In this document: positions 11,693 to 23,054 of the stretch, one piece after another | How the letters are laid out: each line of letters begins with the position of its first letter | Position numbering within the stretch: the stretch's first letter is position 1 | Origin: Emydura subglobosa | Lineage: Eukaryota; Chordata; Testudines; Chelidae | DNA: 64,000 bases | Direction: 5' to 3' | Assembly (NCBI GenBank): GCA_007922225.1 | Contig: ML680053.1 | Coordinates: forward strand, 7,920,217 to 7,984,216 | Notes under the pieces: model-generated | What the model was told of the DNA's origin: nothing | What the model saw: the letters and a program-made list of their open reading frames with translations, nothing else | Databases searched by the model: none | Position numbers and translations under genes: made by a program

Positions 11693-12623
11693 GCATCTGA
11701 GCAGAAATAATGTTCAGACAGAATAGTTTGAGTTTCATTTCCAATACATTAATAATAGGTAGCTTTTCATCTGATATCAAAGTGCTTTATAAAAGACAGA
11801 ACTCTGACACGAAAACTAATATAAGGATTGAACTCTATCCTTCTAAACTTGGACCGTATATGTATAGTCTCTCTGTGGCGGAAATAAGAAGGCTAGACCA
11901 GTTTTTAAAAGTGCCCTTGGTGTAATATATATGAAACACTGTATGCTGAACACTGCTTAATAACATATCAACAATATGAAGCTCCCTAGACTCCTGGCCG
12001 GATCTCTGGTATGGACCCTGTTACCAGGATCTAACCTTGCCCTTTTCAACTAGGGCTGGGCACGTGCACACTCAGTTACACACACAGGCACATACGTGAA
12101 CCACAGATACAATTTGTTTATGGCAATTCATTGGAGGCCAGTAAATTCAAGAAATGCTCATGAAAGGGGTAGGATATAGTGCTGTGTGCAGAATGGGAAA
12201 GCATAATTAGCAGTATAGAACCCACGAGGAGGGACATTCTTCCCTAACCCCCACTTAAATACTCGTGAGGCCATGGCTGACAGCATTCGAGGAGGTTCAA
12301 AGAAATATAGTTCTAAGAAAGTCTGGAAGGTTTCATGAGGTTCTGCAAAGGTCCAAAACATTCTAGGAGGTTAGTGAAAAATGAACCCACTTATAGAATA
12401 TCTGAAACATTTTATTTCAAACATTCTATTTTCCCTTTTGTCACTAACAACAAAAACAGCACCTCAAGCCCATTACCCCAAGCCCGGCATCCAGGAGGTC
12501 ATCTGGGTTGCCTGGCCCTAAATCCGGCCCTTGGTGGAAGCATTAGCAGACGCACAAATCTCTTTTATAGACCTGGTGCTTCAAGGGGATAAAGAGCTAC
12601 ACTCTCCAGGTTTCACACTGGAT
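11693..12623. other. Unannotated interval before the assembly gap
   Basis: No gene was recognised. Short similar phrases (GAGGAGGTTC, CATGAGGTTC, TAGGAGGTTA) occur between about 12288 and 12375. The last 150 bp are GC-richer and may be part of a repeat cut by the gap. Confidence 0.4.
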
Positions 12624-13023
12624 NNNNNNNNNNNNNNNNNNNNNNNNNNNNNNNNNNNNNNNNNNNNNNNNNNNNNNNNNNNNNNNNNNNNNNNNNNNNN
12701 NNNNNNNNNNNNNNNNNNNNNNNNNNNNNNNNNNNNNNNNNNNNNNNNNNNNNNNNNNNNNNNNNNNNNNNNNNNNNNNNNNNNNNNNNNNNNNNNNNNN
12801 NNNNNNNNNNNNNNNNNNNNNNNNNNNNNNNNNNNNNNNNNNNNNNNNNNNNNNNNNNNNNNNNNNNNNNNNNNNNNNNNNNNNNNNNNNNNNNNNNNNN
12901 NNNNNNNNNNNNNNNNNNNNNNNNNNNNNNNNNNNNNNNNNNNNNNNNNNNNNNNNNNNNNNNNNNNNNNNNNNNNNNNNNNNNNNNNNNNNNNNNNNNN
13001 NNNNNNNNNNNNNNNNNNNNNNN
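12624..13023. other. Assembly gap (400 N)
   Basis: There are exactly 400 ambiguous bases. The right flank begins with 20 consecutive A (13024-13043), so a homopolymer or poly(A)-tailed repeat may have broken the assembly. Any reading frame across the gap is meaningless. Confidence 0.95.
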
Positions 13024-13043
13024 AAAAAAAAAAAAAAAAAAAA

Positions 13044-13860
13044 GATGGCATAGTAAACTAACACATCTGGAGATGCCTCAGGCTTGAGCATGGTCTAGAC
13101 AGATTTAACATACAATATATTGATGGAACATGAGAAAATTGAATGTAAAGAGAGGGGGAATAAAAGATATATGGCCATCTGTTATCTGTGCCAGGGGTTC
13201 TAGTCCTGAATTAATACTGACTGCTATGGATTAATAGAGCAGATGTAGCAGAAGAACGGGAGGAGGAGGGGGGTGGTAGAATTGTTATTGGAGGAAGAGA
13301 AAGAAATATGAAAGCTCTTTCACTCTCAAGAATCCTAAGAGAGTAAAGACCCTGCTCTTTAAAAAATTATTTGGCCATGTTCATGTAAGTGGTCCCATTC
13401 TTTACAGGAGACAATATGGAAAGAACAATATCCCATTATTGCTAATCTTTTCTCACTTCTTTTATGATGTAGTGTGTGCAACTGAATACACTGATGAAGA
13501 ACAGAAAAGAGACATTTATAGCTCTGACTTTCAACATATAAACCCATCTCAGGCCTCATCATGGCAGGAATCATCATGTCCAGGCATCCGTTGCCAGCAA
13601 TTGGGGTTTCTACACTGGAGCTGATTCCTAGAGTTTGTCCACAGTAGAGTTTTCAATCCTGTTTTCAGATATGATTGTAAACTCTTAGAAAGGACACGTT
13701 TCCTCCTAGCTGTGTTTCACTTTAGCTTAGATCATTTCACTACCACATATACAATGGACAGGACATGCAACACTCATGTCAAAGGGATGCAAGCATTTGT
13801 TGCTAGTTGTGCTTGACTCTAGGATAGAGTTAAACATATCTAGAAATAAACCTCTGTGTC
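13044..13860. other. Unannotated interval
   Basis: No gene or repeat family was recognised. Confidence 0.4.
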
Positions 13861-13945
13861 ATGTCTTCACTAGAATTGAAAGCTGTGTACAGTGATACTT
13901 TAAAACACCGTTAAAAGCCCTAGTGTAGTCAAGCTGTAAGGCTAA
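13861..13945. mobile_element. MITE fragment (GTCTTCACTAG-type end)
   Basis: The terminal phrase TGTCTTCACTAGAATT and the inward-facing CCCTAGTGTAGTCAAG about 60 bp later resemble the ends of the palindromic elements at 17705 and 46396. The right boundary is unclear and the element may continue to about 14150. Confidence 0.35.
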
Positions 13946-15171
13946 AGAAGTGCACACAGGGCCTTGTACCAATCCAGCTAATCAGGTTTTACCATCACTT
14001 GTAGTCAGCATAAATTCAAAGTAGTTCAATCAGTACAAAACCCAACTCTACACTTTGGGTTCAGACCAGTGCAGCTACACCTTTTGCTGGCCACTTCTGG
14101 CTGAGTTGGGGCTATTCTTCAACGTGGAAAAGGCCACAGTAAAGATGAAGCACAATTTCAGGAGGTGTTGTGTTGAGATATTCTCTGAGACTTTTTCCAC
14201 TCAGCTTATCCAAAACACCTTGTCCTGCTCTGGGAGAACATTTCATTCAGTTCTCTGGGATCCAAAACACTCAGTTTGATTCTGGATTTCATCACTCAGG
14301 TGCCTTTATTTGGCATACAGCAAAGCTACGCTGAGCTGATCGGACTCCAGTGTAGGAGGTGGGCATAGGGCATACCAGACATCCAAAGTTCCACAGACAA
14401 CATCTTCCTTTATGTATATTTAAACATTACATTGCACTTGCTATACATTGCACCACACATTTTTGGCTTGGCTTGGTTACTTTGCAGGAACCAATCCCTG
14501 TACACCATGCTCTGTCCCTGTGTTGTTCTCGTGGAACCAGATTTTTACATTCCAGGTTTATCTAGTCCACAGTCCCTATCATCAAGGTGTTGCTGCTTTT
14601 CTTAGCTAGCACAGACATCCTGACTCTAGCATACAGTTTTTCAAGTCCCTAGTTACAACTTAATCTTCCATTCCCAATTATGCCCTCTAAGAAATGCAGC
14701 AAGTTACTTATGTCAAGATAGGCTGACAGTTGGCAGTTCCACATCCAAGAGTGCACCACTGTTCACTCTCTCTCCATAAAAACTGTGTATGCATCAGTGA
14801 AATGGAGCTTTGAAACTCTCCCTGTTCTACAGGGTGAGTTTCACTGCATAACAACAACCTCCTGTAAAATGGACACCCCTTTCTGCAGGATAGAGGAGTT
14901 TAAGGATTCAAAGTTATATTATCCAAATGTCAATTCTGCAATCCAAACACATGTCAATGTGGCCTATAGCCTTCCATACTGCTTACCAGATATCCTCACA
15001 TTTTCTATAAGGCTGCACTCACGCATGGAATGCTCTCCTGTAATTTCTCCTGTAAATCAAGCTACTCTCTCCTCTTTCAAATACCTTCTCAAAGCCTTTA
15101 AGTAGGTAGGCTGTGAGGCAATTGAGAAATGTTGTTATTTATGTAATTACTACATGAGTATTGTAGCAAAT
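13946..15171. other. Unannotated interval
   Basis: Several short open frames are present (14055-14279, 14785-15105), none with recognisable domains or splice structure. Confidence 0.35.
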
Positions 15172-15175
15172 GTAC

Positions 15176-15782
15176 TGTGACAAAGTCAGACCTGATGGTT
15201 CTGGAAGGGTGATTGAAGGCAGATACATCAGTCTTAAAATGCTTAAAGCCTTTTTTTCCTGTGAACAGAAACAGGTTACCTCAGGTTAATTATGGACATC
15301 TGAGTCTAATTAAGGGCAGCCTACAACCTTTAAAAAAAAATTCTTCCACTGAGTGAGAAAGCAAGAGAGGGAGGGATGAGAAGCAACTTTATACCCTGCA
15401 GCAGGATTATGTGCAGTGAAGGGAAAAGGCTTTTCCTAGGTTAACAACTGTCTTACCCTGTAGAGGAAATCTTGTGTTTACTTCTGTTTTTGGGTGGGGA
15501 TCTTAGTTCCCAGCATAGCTGAGCCCAGAAGGGTTAGAGAGGGTGGCTGGTAATTGGTAGCTGGCATAAGAAGAGGCAGTACTGCAGTTGGAGTTCAGAA
15601 ATGTAATTTCTCTCTTTCTTTCTGCCCTCAGGCCAACCCTAAGGCATACTCTGTAAATTCTGGTAAATAAATCTATGTGAAGTATTAAATCACCAGAGTG
15701 TGACTGATTTCCCTCAGTCCCCTCTCTACAGCAGAGGGAGAAACAATGAGCCCTGACGTGACAAAAGAGAGGCATTGTCACA
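15176..15782 (+). mobile_element. Solo LTR, family C, with 4-bp target duplication GTAC
   Basis: The element starts TGTGACA and ends TGTCACA, perfect 7-bp inverted ends. GTAC flanks it at 15172-15175 and 15783-15786. AATAAA lies at 15666-15671, about 115 bp before the end. Length is 607 bp. There is no internal region, so it is a solo LTR. The 4-bp duplication suggests an ERV1-type element (inference). The minus-strand open frame 15503-15781 inside it is incidental. Confidence 0.8.
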
Positions 15783-15786
15783 GTAC

Positions 15787-16117
15787 ATACAGAGTTATGT
15801 ATATTTGATTAGCTCCCTCCCTGTCCTTTGTCGGTTGCTCATCTTCCTCAACTGTAACTTCTTCTAGAACCATATCATCGTCTTTATTCATATAGCACCT
15901 TGCACAACATCCCAATCCTTACTGAGGCATCTGGCCAATAGTGTTATGCACATAAATAATAATTAATACAATGGGGTAAACTTTGCCCTCAGATATGTAT
16001 TCTTGCACTAACTCTTTAATGCGAGATTATACCTGATTATCAAAACAGCTACATTTTAATTTAGTTTTTGAGCTACATGATTTCTCTTTTTACATTAGAA
16101 AAACATATTAAAGGAAT
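15787..16117. other. Unannotated interval
   Basis: No gene or confident repeat was seen. The part around 15880-15960 weakly resembles a SINE tail. Confidence 0.35.
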
Positions 16118-16262
16118 GGTAAGGTTGCAAAGTCAAGCACTAAAAAGTTAGGAAATAGATGAACCTTAATTCAGCCCCTTTGTGCACATGCAATATGGTA
16201 TGATCTTTAACTACATGATCTCTCACCATTTTTTCTGCAGGACCCCTGCCTGATTAAGTGAA
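16118..16262 (+). repeat. Dispersed repeat R, plus copy
   Basis: Opens with GGTTGCAAAGTCAAGCACT, passes through TTTGTGCACATGCAATATG and GATCTTTAACTACATGATC, and ends near TTTTTTCTGCAGGACCCCTG. The same landmarks in the same order occur on the minus strand at 63103-63235. The class is unknown; it has no coding capacity. Confidence 0.6.
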
Positions 16263-16704
16263 TAGGTATTCAGTTATTTAATATTTCTTTTCATCCTCAT
16301 CATTCAATATGTGGCCCCAGGACTTCTTTAATGCACACCATCCAAACTCTTCACTGAATTCAAAGTTATTTCTTCATGGATGTTTATATGATTCACTCAC
16401 CATAGTGTCAGAGAGCTTTGCAAACATTAATTTATCTTGACATCTAGGCCCTGAGTTTCCAGCGTACTTGGTATTTTTCTAGTACTTTATATGTTCAAAG
16501 CACAGCACCAATAGCTTCAGGTGCAGTCACAAGTGCCCAGCACATCTGCAAATCTTGATGCAGGTATCTCCTGCTGGGCACCCGGAAAATGAGGAACTTG
16601 CATTTGGCTTCACAGTTACCTGCTGACAATAATGGAATAGAGATTCCCTCAGAGTTCCTGGGTTCAATTCCAGGCCCAGCATGCTCTAGGTTAGAAAAGC
16701 CTTC
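16263..16704. other. Unannotated interval
   Basis: No gene or repeat was recognised. Confidence 0.35.
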
Positions 16705-16955
16705 TGCCTCTGTGCTCCCAATGTGTATCTGTGCTCCTGTGCACTCCCTGTACCCCTCTTTCCCCCACTTCTATCACCCCTCACATACATGCTCCAACTC
16801 CTGACACTGCCTGCCTATCCTACTCCCCCACCACTTCTGACCAGCTTCTGCTCCCCCCATGCTCTCTCTCTGCCCCTGTTCTTCCCTACCCTCTTCCCAA
16901 TCCCTCTGCATTCCAGTCAGACTGCTCCCTCTTTTTTTCCTTCTCGGTATCTGGG
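16705..16955. repeat. Pyrimidine-rich tract
   Basis: About 250 bp of the plus strand is strongly C+T-rich with repeated CCCC and CTCT words. Its strand-biased composition opens long but meaningless frames on both strands (16723-17128). Similar tracts occur at 44700-44860 and, with the opposite strand bias, at 54880-55150. Confidence 0.5.
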
Positions 16956-17704
16956 CAAACACTGAGGCCACAGGACAGTCTCCCTGGTCTCAGTTTCTAC
17001 ATCCAGTGCAACGGCAGCCAGCAGCAGCAATTGCAGGGAAATTGGGAAAAGCTGGCTCAGCCCTGGTCTCTCGGTGCGGATGGTTCGTCCACAGGGTGGA
17101 TGAAATCTTTAGAGGATTGAGCAGCTAAACTCTCACACAAGTCTCCACTGAGCATGTGCAAACTGATGTTTTTCAAGGGCTTATTACTCCCCAGTAGGAC
17201 TGACTCAGATGGAAGAATGCCATCACCATTTCCCGAAGCACCTGAGTTTCTATGATAAGGGAATTTTATTCTTTATTCATTTAAATATTGTTCTCAGAAG
17301 TATAATGTATGTATGTAGCAACACACTAATACCTAAATAAAAGTTAGTATTATTTCAAACAGAGATTGATATATTAAAATGTCTTAACTCTTAATCTTAA
17401 ATCCATACGTTATACTCTCAAGTAAAGTACATTCTAGAGACCAATGAAATTTTAATACTTTATTACTTTACTACATAATTATTTGGGATGGTGATTCATT
17501 TGTCTTCTGTTTCTAAATCTTATGATGCAAAATTAGGTTAGTATGCTTTTTTCCTGCAGTACCCTTCAGAAATATTTGTAACTATTTAGGGAGCTTAATT
17601 AAATTGAGATTTTATTTTAATTGGCTACTCCTTTGAGATATTAATTATATTTTTTTGCTGTGGGCTCACCAATATGTACTGTGGGCAATGGCAGTTTGTA
17701 TTCT

Positions 17705-18008
17705 TTACTAACGGCTTGTCTACATTTACCTCAGAGATTTGGCGGCTGTCGACCAGAGTTACGCAAACTATGCAAAAAACTTGCGTAATTCTCCTCAACT
17801 GCTGTGCTTTTGTTCTGCGTGCTGTCTTCACTGCACTGCGCCGACGGGACCCGTGTTCCTGTCGATGCAGCGCTACGCCACTTGAGAAGGTGGTCTTAAT
17901 ACGTCGATTTCTGGATCGACTGAGCGGGTCTTCACTGACCATTCAGTCGATCCAGATAAGTCGATCTGACGGCGGCGAATTTGCCGCCGTCAGTGAAGAC
18001 ATAGCCTA
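17705..18008. mobile_element. CpG-rich palindromic MITE (hAT-like)
   Basis: The ends read GGCTTGTCTACATTTACC on the left and GTCAGTGAAGACATAGCC on the right, facing inward. Inside are two strong hairpins: GACGGCGGC/GCCGCCGTC separated by 6 bases (about 17968-17991), and a perfect 14-bp pair TCTGGATCGACTGA/TCAGTCGATCCAGA (about 17910-17956). CpG density is far above the surroundings, suggesting a younger insertion than its neighbours. There is no coding capacity and no clean target duplication was found. Confidence 0.6.
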
Positions 18009-18859
18009 ACACAAGAAGCTTCACTTGTCTCTTTATAAAAGAAGCAAGGAAATTCAGATGGAAATTGAGAGTTTATGGAATGTTGCCTTGCAAGTGGATG
18101 TCTGGTGATGTAGTATTAATGGAGATCCAGACATGACAGACAATGGAAGTAGAGTCAGGTTCTACAAGAGACCCTACTGTGCTTGAACACACCAGTCCCT
18201 TATACACCTTTATTTTTTAGGGACAGGGAATATTAAAGTTTTGTATTATTCCTTAAGACTTTGGTTAACATTTTCAAGAATGGCCATGATTTTGGAGCTT
18301 AAGTCCTATTTTCAAAAGTTATATCAGCTTCTAGGTTGTAGAGATTTTTGAAAAGTTTGCCCTTTATATTGTATTAGTTTTAGATACATGCATGCTAGGA
18401 TATGCAATCATCCCCCCATTAATTTAAATGGTAGTTATGGGATGGAAGACAATGACAGATTAAAGAAGAAAATTAAAAGTCAATTTGTGAACAGATACCA
18501 CACCTTGAAATCTGACACACCAGGTATTTTCTATTCAGAGGAGACGGCAATATTATGGTATCAGATACCACAATGTGTTAATTGTCATGGTTCTAGATAG
18601 AGATCACTTTACCTTCCACTGAAATTCAGCCACCTCTGGAATGCTTTGCCTGCAACATTAAACACAACTGAGATAGATCCCCAGTTAGATTACATCAACA
18701 TAGCTCCATTGCTGATGAATCCCCAACAGATTTTAAATTTGCATAAAATTACATGATTAGATAATTTGATTGGAATAACTACCATATTTCATAGGAGGCA
18801 AGAAGATCAGGAAAACTTTGGTTTCTCATCTGAACTCTCCCACTTGCTATCTGCCCATT
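18009..18859. other. Unannotated interval
   Basis: No gene was recognised. The part around 18270-18355 has the 'TTTTCAAAAGT' style of a decayed MITE. Confidence 0.35.
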
Positions 18860-18985
18860 TATGTATTTTTATGGCCCTCATCACTGGAGTATCTGAGTAT
18901 ATCCCACAAGCCCCACTTTGAGAGTTTGGTCATTGAACTGCCCTCTACATCAATTTCTCCGTCTATAAGTTGGATGTAACATGTA
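18860..18985 (-). mobile_element. MIR-like SINE fragment
   Basis: TTTTTATGGCCCTCATCACTG begins the fragment and continues to TTTCTCCGTCTATAAGTTGG, echoing the tail-side of the minus-strand MIR copies at 27040 and 35345. It is weak and strongly diverged. Confidence 0.35.
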
Positions 18986-20242
18986 TCCATCTTTTTAAAA
19001 CATTGAGTTGCTTGGATGAAATACACTGTCATCAACATTTTTCATTAGTGGCCATATTTTGTGCCTCGATTTTTGGTTGTCCCAATTTAAGACAACTTGA
19101 AAAATTGTGCAGGCTAAACAAAGACACAAAGGCAGTAAAAAAAATAGCTAGTCTATCCCAAATGCTTTATATCGCACAATACACACACACTAATCATGCA
19201 AGTAGCATTGTGACAGTAGCCACTGTGCCTCACACAGATTGTAGCCACTTGTGAACAATTACATCTGAGAAATTAACCCAAATCTGCAGAATAAATTATT
19301 TCTATAGAAAGCATGCTGGCATGAAACAAAAAGAAATTCGATGAGTCTTTAAATTCATTGCCATCCATCATTTGCAATGAACATAGCGAATTTCTATATG
19401 GTATGCTGGTTACAAGAGACACATCTGTGCTGCTGCCAGATGTTCATTGTGTCAGTTATGTCAAGTGTGTATTACAAGCAGGCAGATCATGATCAATGGG
19501 GACCCTGAGACTGTATCAAGGAAAGTAAAGACTACTCAATTCTGTCTAGCGTTTTACAGGAAGAACACCGACATCTCTCTTCTGCACACTGTCCTACACT
19601 TTAAACTGATGTTCCATTGAAATCCAGAGAACATCAGAATTTACTTGTCATATTGGGGGCACAAGCAGTTAGTATGTGTGTACAGTTTGTTTAAAACCAT
19701 AGGAGGAAGCCACACAAAAGGAGGAGGAGTGGAAAAAGTCATAGGCAGAACTTTCTGCAGGTCAATTGAGAGAGAAACTTTAGAATATTGCTACATTTTT
19801 TTGTTCCAATGAAGTTCCTCTTTTAGAGTAAGACAAAAATGAGGCTGTGATGATTTACTGTTGTCTCCTCACAAGAAGCACTCATCTAACCAGACATTCA
19901 GTTTTCAGTATATTATTTATTCATGCAAGTTTGTATTGTACTAAAGAGAAGTGTGCCCTTGGCAAACACTTATAATTCATCTCAGAAAACAAAGACTCTA
20001 GCAGTTAACCCAAGATCCTACTATCCCATCAGCTAAACACACACACAACAAAGATTTAGTAAGTCCCCCCCAAATAACCATGAGAGCTGTGTGAATAACT
20101 GATTTTCTGGTTCATGAGCCAAACCAAAAAAATAAGTTACTTCAGATTGACTCGAAATGAAAATGTTTTGAATTTTTCAACAGCCCTTCCCTGAAAAAAA
20201 TTGTTTCAGGTTGAACAAAATGTTTTATTTGATCCATAATGA
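18986..20242. other. Unannotated AT-rich interval
   Basis: No gene was recognised. The end (20110-20240) is the A/T-homopolymer-rich sequence type seen elsewhere, into which the next CR1 fragment appears to be inserted. Confidence 0.35.
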
Positions 20243-20493
20243 CATAGAATAGAATCATGGAATCATAGAGTTGGAAGGGACCTCGGGAGGTCATCTAGTC
20301 CAACCGCCTGCTCAAAGCAGGACTAACCTCAGCTAAATAATCCCAGCGATGGTTTTGTCAAGCAGCATCTTAAAAACCTCTAAAGATGGAGATTCCACCC
20401 CCTCCCTAGGTAACCCATTCCAGTGCTTCACCACCCTCCTAGTGAAAAACTTTTTCCTGATGTCCAACCTACACCTCCTCCACTGCAACTGCA
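20243..20493 (-). mobile_element. CR1 LINE 3' end fragment
   Basis: The plus strand reads CATAGAATAGAATCATGGAA then AGTTGGAAGGGACCTC, the reverse complement of the CR1 3' terminus. It is followed by the reverse complement of the ORF2 C terminus (GTCAAGCAGCATCTT onward). About 250 bp survive. Flanking A/T-rich sequence of one type continues on both sides. Confidence 0.9.
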
Positions 20494-20764
20494 TGTTTTG
20501 CTTTGTTTTCGAGGGCTTTTTAAAAAAAATAAAATTGAAGTAAAATTCAAAAGGAAAAGGAGATTCAAATGGAAAAAAATCAAGCCACATTGTTTCAAAA
20601 AGGTCATGAATGAAACATTTGGATAATTGAGAATTTGTTTGTTTTTAAACTGAAACAATTTGACACAAATTTGTCAACCCAAATCTGCATTTTTAGGGTG
20701 AAAAACACTTCTGCACCACCCTGGCACTGGAACCTTCAAAATTCATCTGGCCTCTATTGGATCT

Positions 20765-20856
20765 CCAATATAGATTGTTCTCTCTTTGGGTCAGAGACCT
20801 TATTTTCACCTATTTATTGTACCATGCTCAGCACATTATCAGCCCTTAAAAAATAG
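20765..20856 (+). mobile_element. CORE/L2-tailed SINE fragment
   Basis: TAGATTGTTCTCTCTTTGGG, then CAGAGACCTTATT, then TTGTACCATGCTCAGCAC is the common tail of turtle MIR/CORE-type SINEs, also seen at 34430, 41390, 42345 and 55683. Confidence 0.5.
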
Positions 20857-22148
20857 CAACTTCATGTCTGGGGCCTATTATGAAAGTTAAACAGCAAAGA
20901 ATCAAAAGGCCTTTCATTCAATTAGGGGACAGCATTCCTTCTTTACTCACCGTAGACAAGGTTGTTTCCAAAGTGAGGTAATTTTACATAAAGATCTAGC
21001 ACAGGTTTAAATGGCAGACATTTGATACACATGACACTTCCAAGCAAGGAGGCGTATAAGGCCTGGAGCGGTATAAGGGTATTGACTATGTGGTTTTATT
21101 CCATTGTTGCCATGGTATCTGAGCTACCACCTTACGCCTTCTTTCAGGAAGAGGCATGTAGCTCTGAGACTGAAACCATCATATGAATGATAAAATATTG
21201 CAGTTTGAAGTTTTGTTAAGCTTATTATCTACTTTCCTTCATAGCAAATGCTGGCTACTAGAATTACCAATCTACTACTATTTAGTTTTGTAGTAATGTA
21301 GTTTCTGCATCATCTACATTTTATTTTCCTTTATTGTATTTTGACCTTTTAAATTGTGCAAAATAAAGAATGAATGGACAATCCTGACTGCCTTTGTGTT
21401 TAATGTTCACGTTCTTACAGGATCTCTCTTCAGAGGGTTTTACTAAAGTGTGTTAGTTACAGACAGATCTGTTTGGGTCCTCCTTAGTCAGGAGGAGCAA
21501 GTGACTATTTGAGTGGCAACCTTGACATCTACGGTGTCTCCTTGTCTAAAGTGAAGACATGTTGGATAGTCTGAATATCCGTGGTCTCATGATGAGTTGG
21601 CACCACTGGCTTCAGGATTTGTCAGAGAGTTTGTGCTTCCATCGCACTTTTCAGCCTGCGTCATAAAGGCAAGCACTGGATGGACGTGAAGCTGTGGTAT
21701 TTGACAGAGTTATGTGACAAGCACACTGACAGCAGCGTTGCAGGAAGCTTGCTATGCCACCTCTCATGCTGTTTTATGGGTAATTTCCAGTGCTGTCAGT
21801 CTGCATCCATATATGCATTACTCCCAAATGCCTCTGAGAAGCCACGTGAGGCCATTTTTATGGCACAGGATGTGAAGAATTATTTGTGGTTTTACATTAA
21901 ACAGCTGCAGATTTTCTGAGTTTTCTAGAAATTCCGTTTCTATTTACAAGTCAATTTAGTTTAATAAATTCATATTTGAAAAGAAAATAGAGTCCCCTTA
22001 TGTACCACAGTATAACAATATAATGTTAATCAAGGATAACACCACTGAAGTGAGTGGAATTACTCTACAGTAAAGCTGTTATATGTGAGTGGAAAACCAG
22101 GCTCATAAATTTCAAACCCCTGAAGAGGGGTGTAGAGGTATGACTGTC
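20857..22148. other. Unannotated interval
   Basis: An open frame at 21680-21919 has no recognisable domain. No confident repeat was found. Confidence 0.35.
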
Positions 22149-22209
22149 AATAGCCTATATACATTCCAGCAATAGTCTATATGGCCTCAATAGCCTATAT
22201 ACATTTCAG
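22149..22209 (+). repeat. Short tandem duplication at the CR1 5' edge
   Basis: TCAATAGCCTATATACATT followed by CCAGCA (or TCAGCA) occurs twice about 40 bp apart, immediately upstream of the point where CR1 homology starts. Confidence 0.6.
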
Positions 22210-22211
22210 CA

Positions 22212-22760
22212 GTGCTGAAGGAACAGGTCCAAAACTATTTAGAAAGACTGGACATACACAAGTCCATGGGGCCAGATGCAATGCACCTGAGGGTGCTGAG
22301 GGAGTTGGCTGAGGTGATTTCAGAGCCATTGGCTATTATCTTTGAAAGCTCGTGGCAATTGGGGGAGGTCCCTGATGACTAGAAAAAAGCAAATATAGTG
22401 CCCATCTTCAAGAAAGGGAGGAAAGAGGATCCAGGGAACTACAGACCAGTCAGCCTCACTTCAATCCCTGGAAAAATCATGGAGCAGGTCCTCAAGGAAT
22501 CCATTTTAAGACAATTGGAAGAAAGGAAGGTGATCAGGAACAGTCAACACGGATTCACCAAGGGAAAGTCATGCCTGACCAGCCTGATTGCTTTCTATGA
22601 AGAGGTGACTGGCTTTGTGGATGTGGGGAAAGCGGTGGATGTGATATACCTTGACTTTAGCAAAGCTTTTGATACGGTCTCTCACAGTATTCTTATCAGC
22701 AAGTTAAAGAAGTATGGGTTGGATGAATGGACGACAAAATGGATAGAGAACTGGCTAGAG
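22212..22760 (+). pseudogene. CR1 ORF2 reverse transcriptase, N-terminal part
   Basis: This fragment encodes the start of the reverse-transcriptase domain of the non-LTR retrotransposon CR1, which copies element RNA into DNA at the target site. Visible blocks are KSMGPD (from about 22257), the finger motif NYRPVSL (about 22437) and motif [10 protein letters not shown] (22647-22673), which carries one catalytic aspartate. An in-frame TAG at 22380-22382 falls where the CR1 family usually has a tryptophan (DDW before KKAN), so the copy is dead. The frame stays open from there to the hAT insertion at 22761. The N terminus, endonuclease included, is missing. Translation also needs sequence downstream of the insertion, so no function is expected. 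Confidence 0.9.
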
Positions 22761-23046
22761 CAGTGTTTCTCAATTGGTGTTCACTGTTAGGGTTCTGCGA
22801 GCAGCTGTTCTCCGCGCCGCCAAAAAAGGGAAGATGTGCCAGATTTTTCGGCGGAGGGTATCGAGTGTAAGTGTAATTTAAGCGTAATTTAATTGAGAAA
22901 CGCTGACCTACTTGTTTGTATATAATTTGCTTATTTCGACATTTTTTGGCCGCATATGTACAAATACTGTTAAGAGTTTGGAGGGTTCCACAATTATTTA
23001 TCGAGTTCAAAAGGGTTCCGTGGCCAAATGTAATTGAGAAACACTA
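22761..23046. mobile_element. Non-autonomous hAT element inside CR1, 8-bp target duplication GGCTAGAG
   Basis: The ends are CAGTGTTTCTCAATT on the left and AATTGAGAAACACTA on the right, an inverted repeat of about 14 bp that differs only at the outermost base. GGCTAGAG occurs directly before (22753-22760) and after (23047-23054). An 8-bp duplication and CAGTG-type ends are hAT hallmarks. The 286 bp have no transposase coding capacity, so mobilisation must have been in trans. Insertion plus duplication adds 294 bp, a multiple of three, so CR1 keeps the same frame on both sides, although the insert contains stops. Confidence 0.9.
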
Positions 23047-23054
23047 GGCTAGAG

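Noticed and set aside
12531..13091. Long open frames of about 156-176 codons on both strands
   Set aside because: They are produced by the 400 N of the assembly gap and the adjoining poly(A).
16723..17128. 129-codon plus-strand frame and overlapping frames
   Set aside because: They come from the pyrimidine-rich tract and have no recognisable domain.
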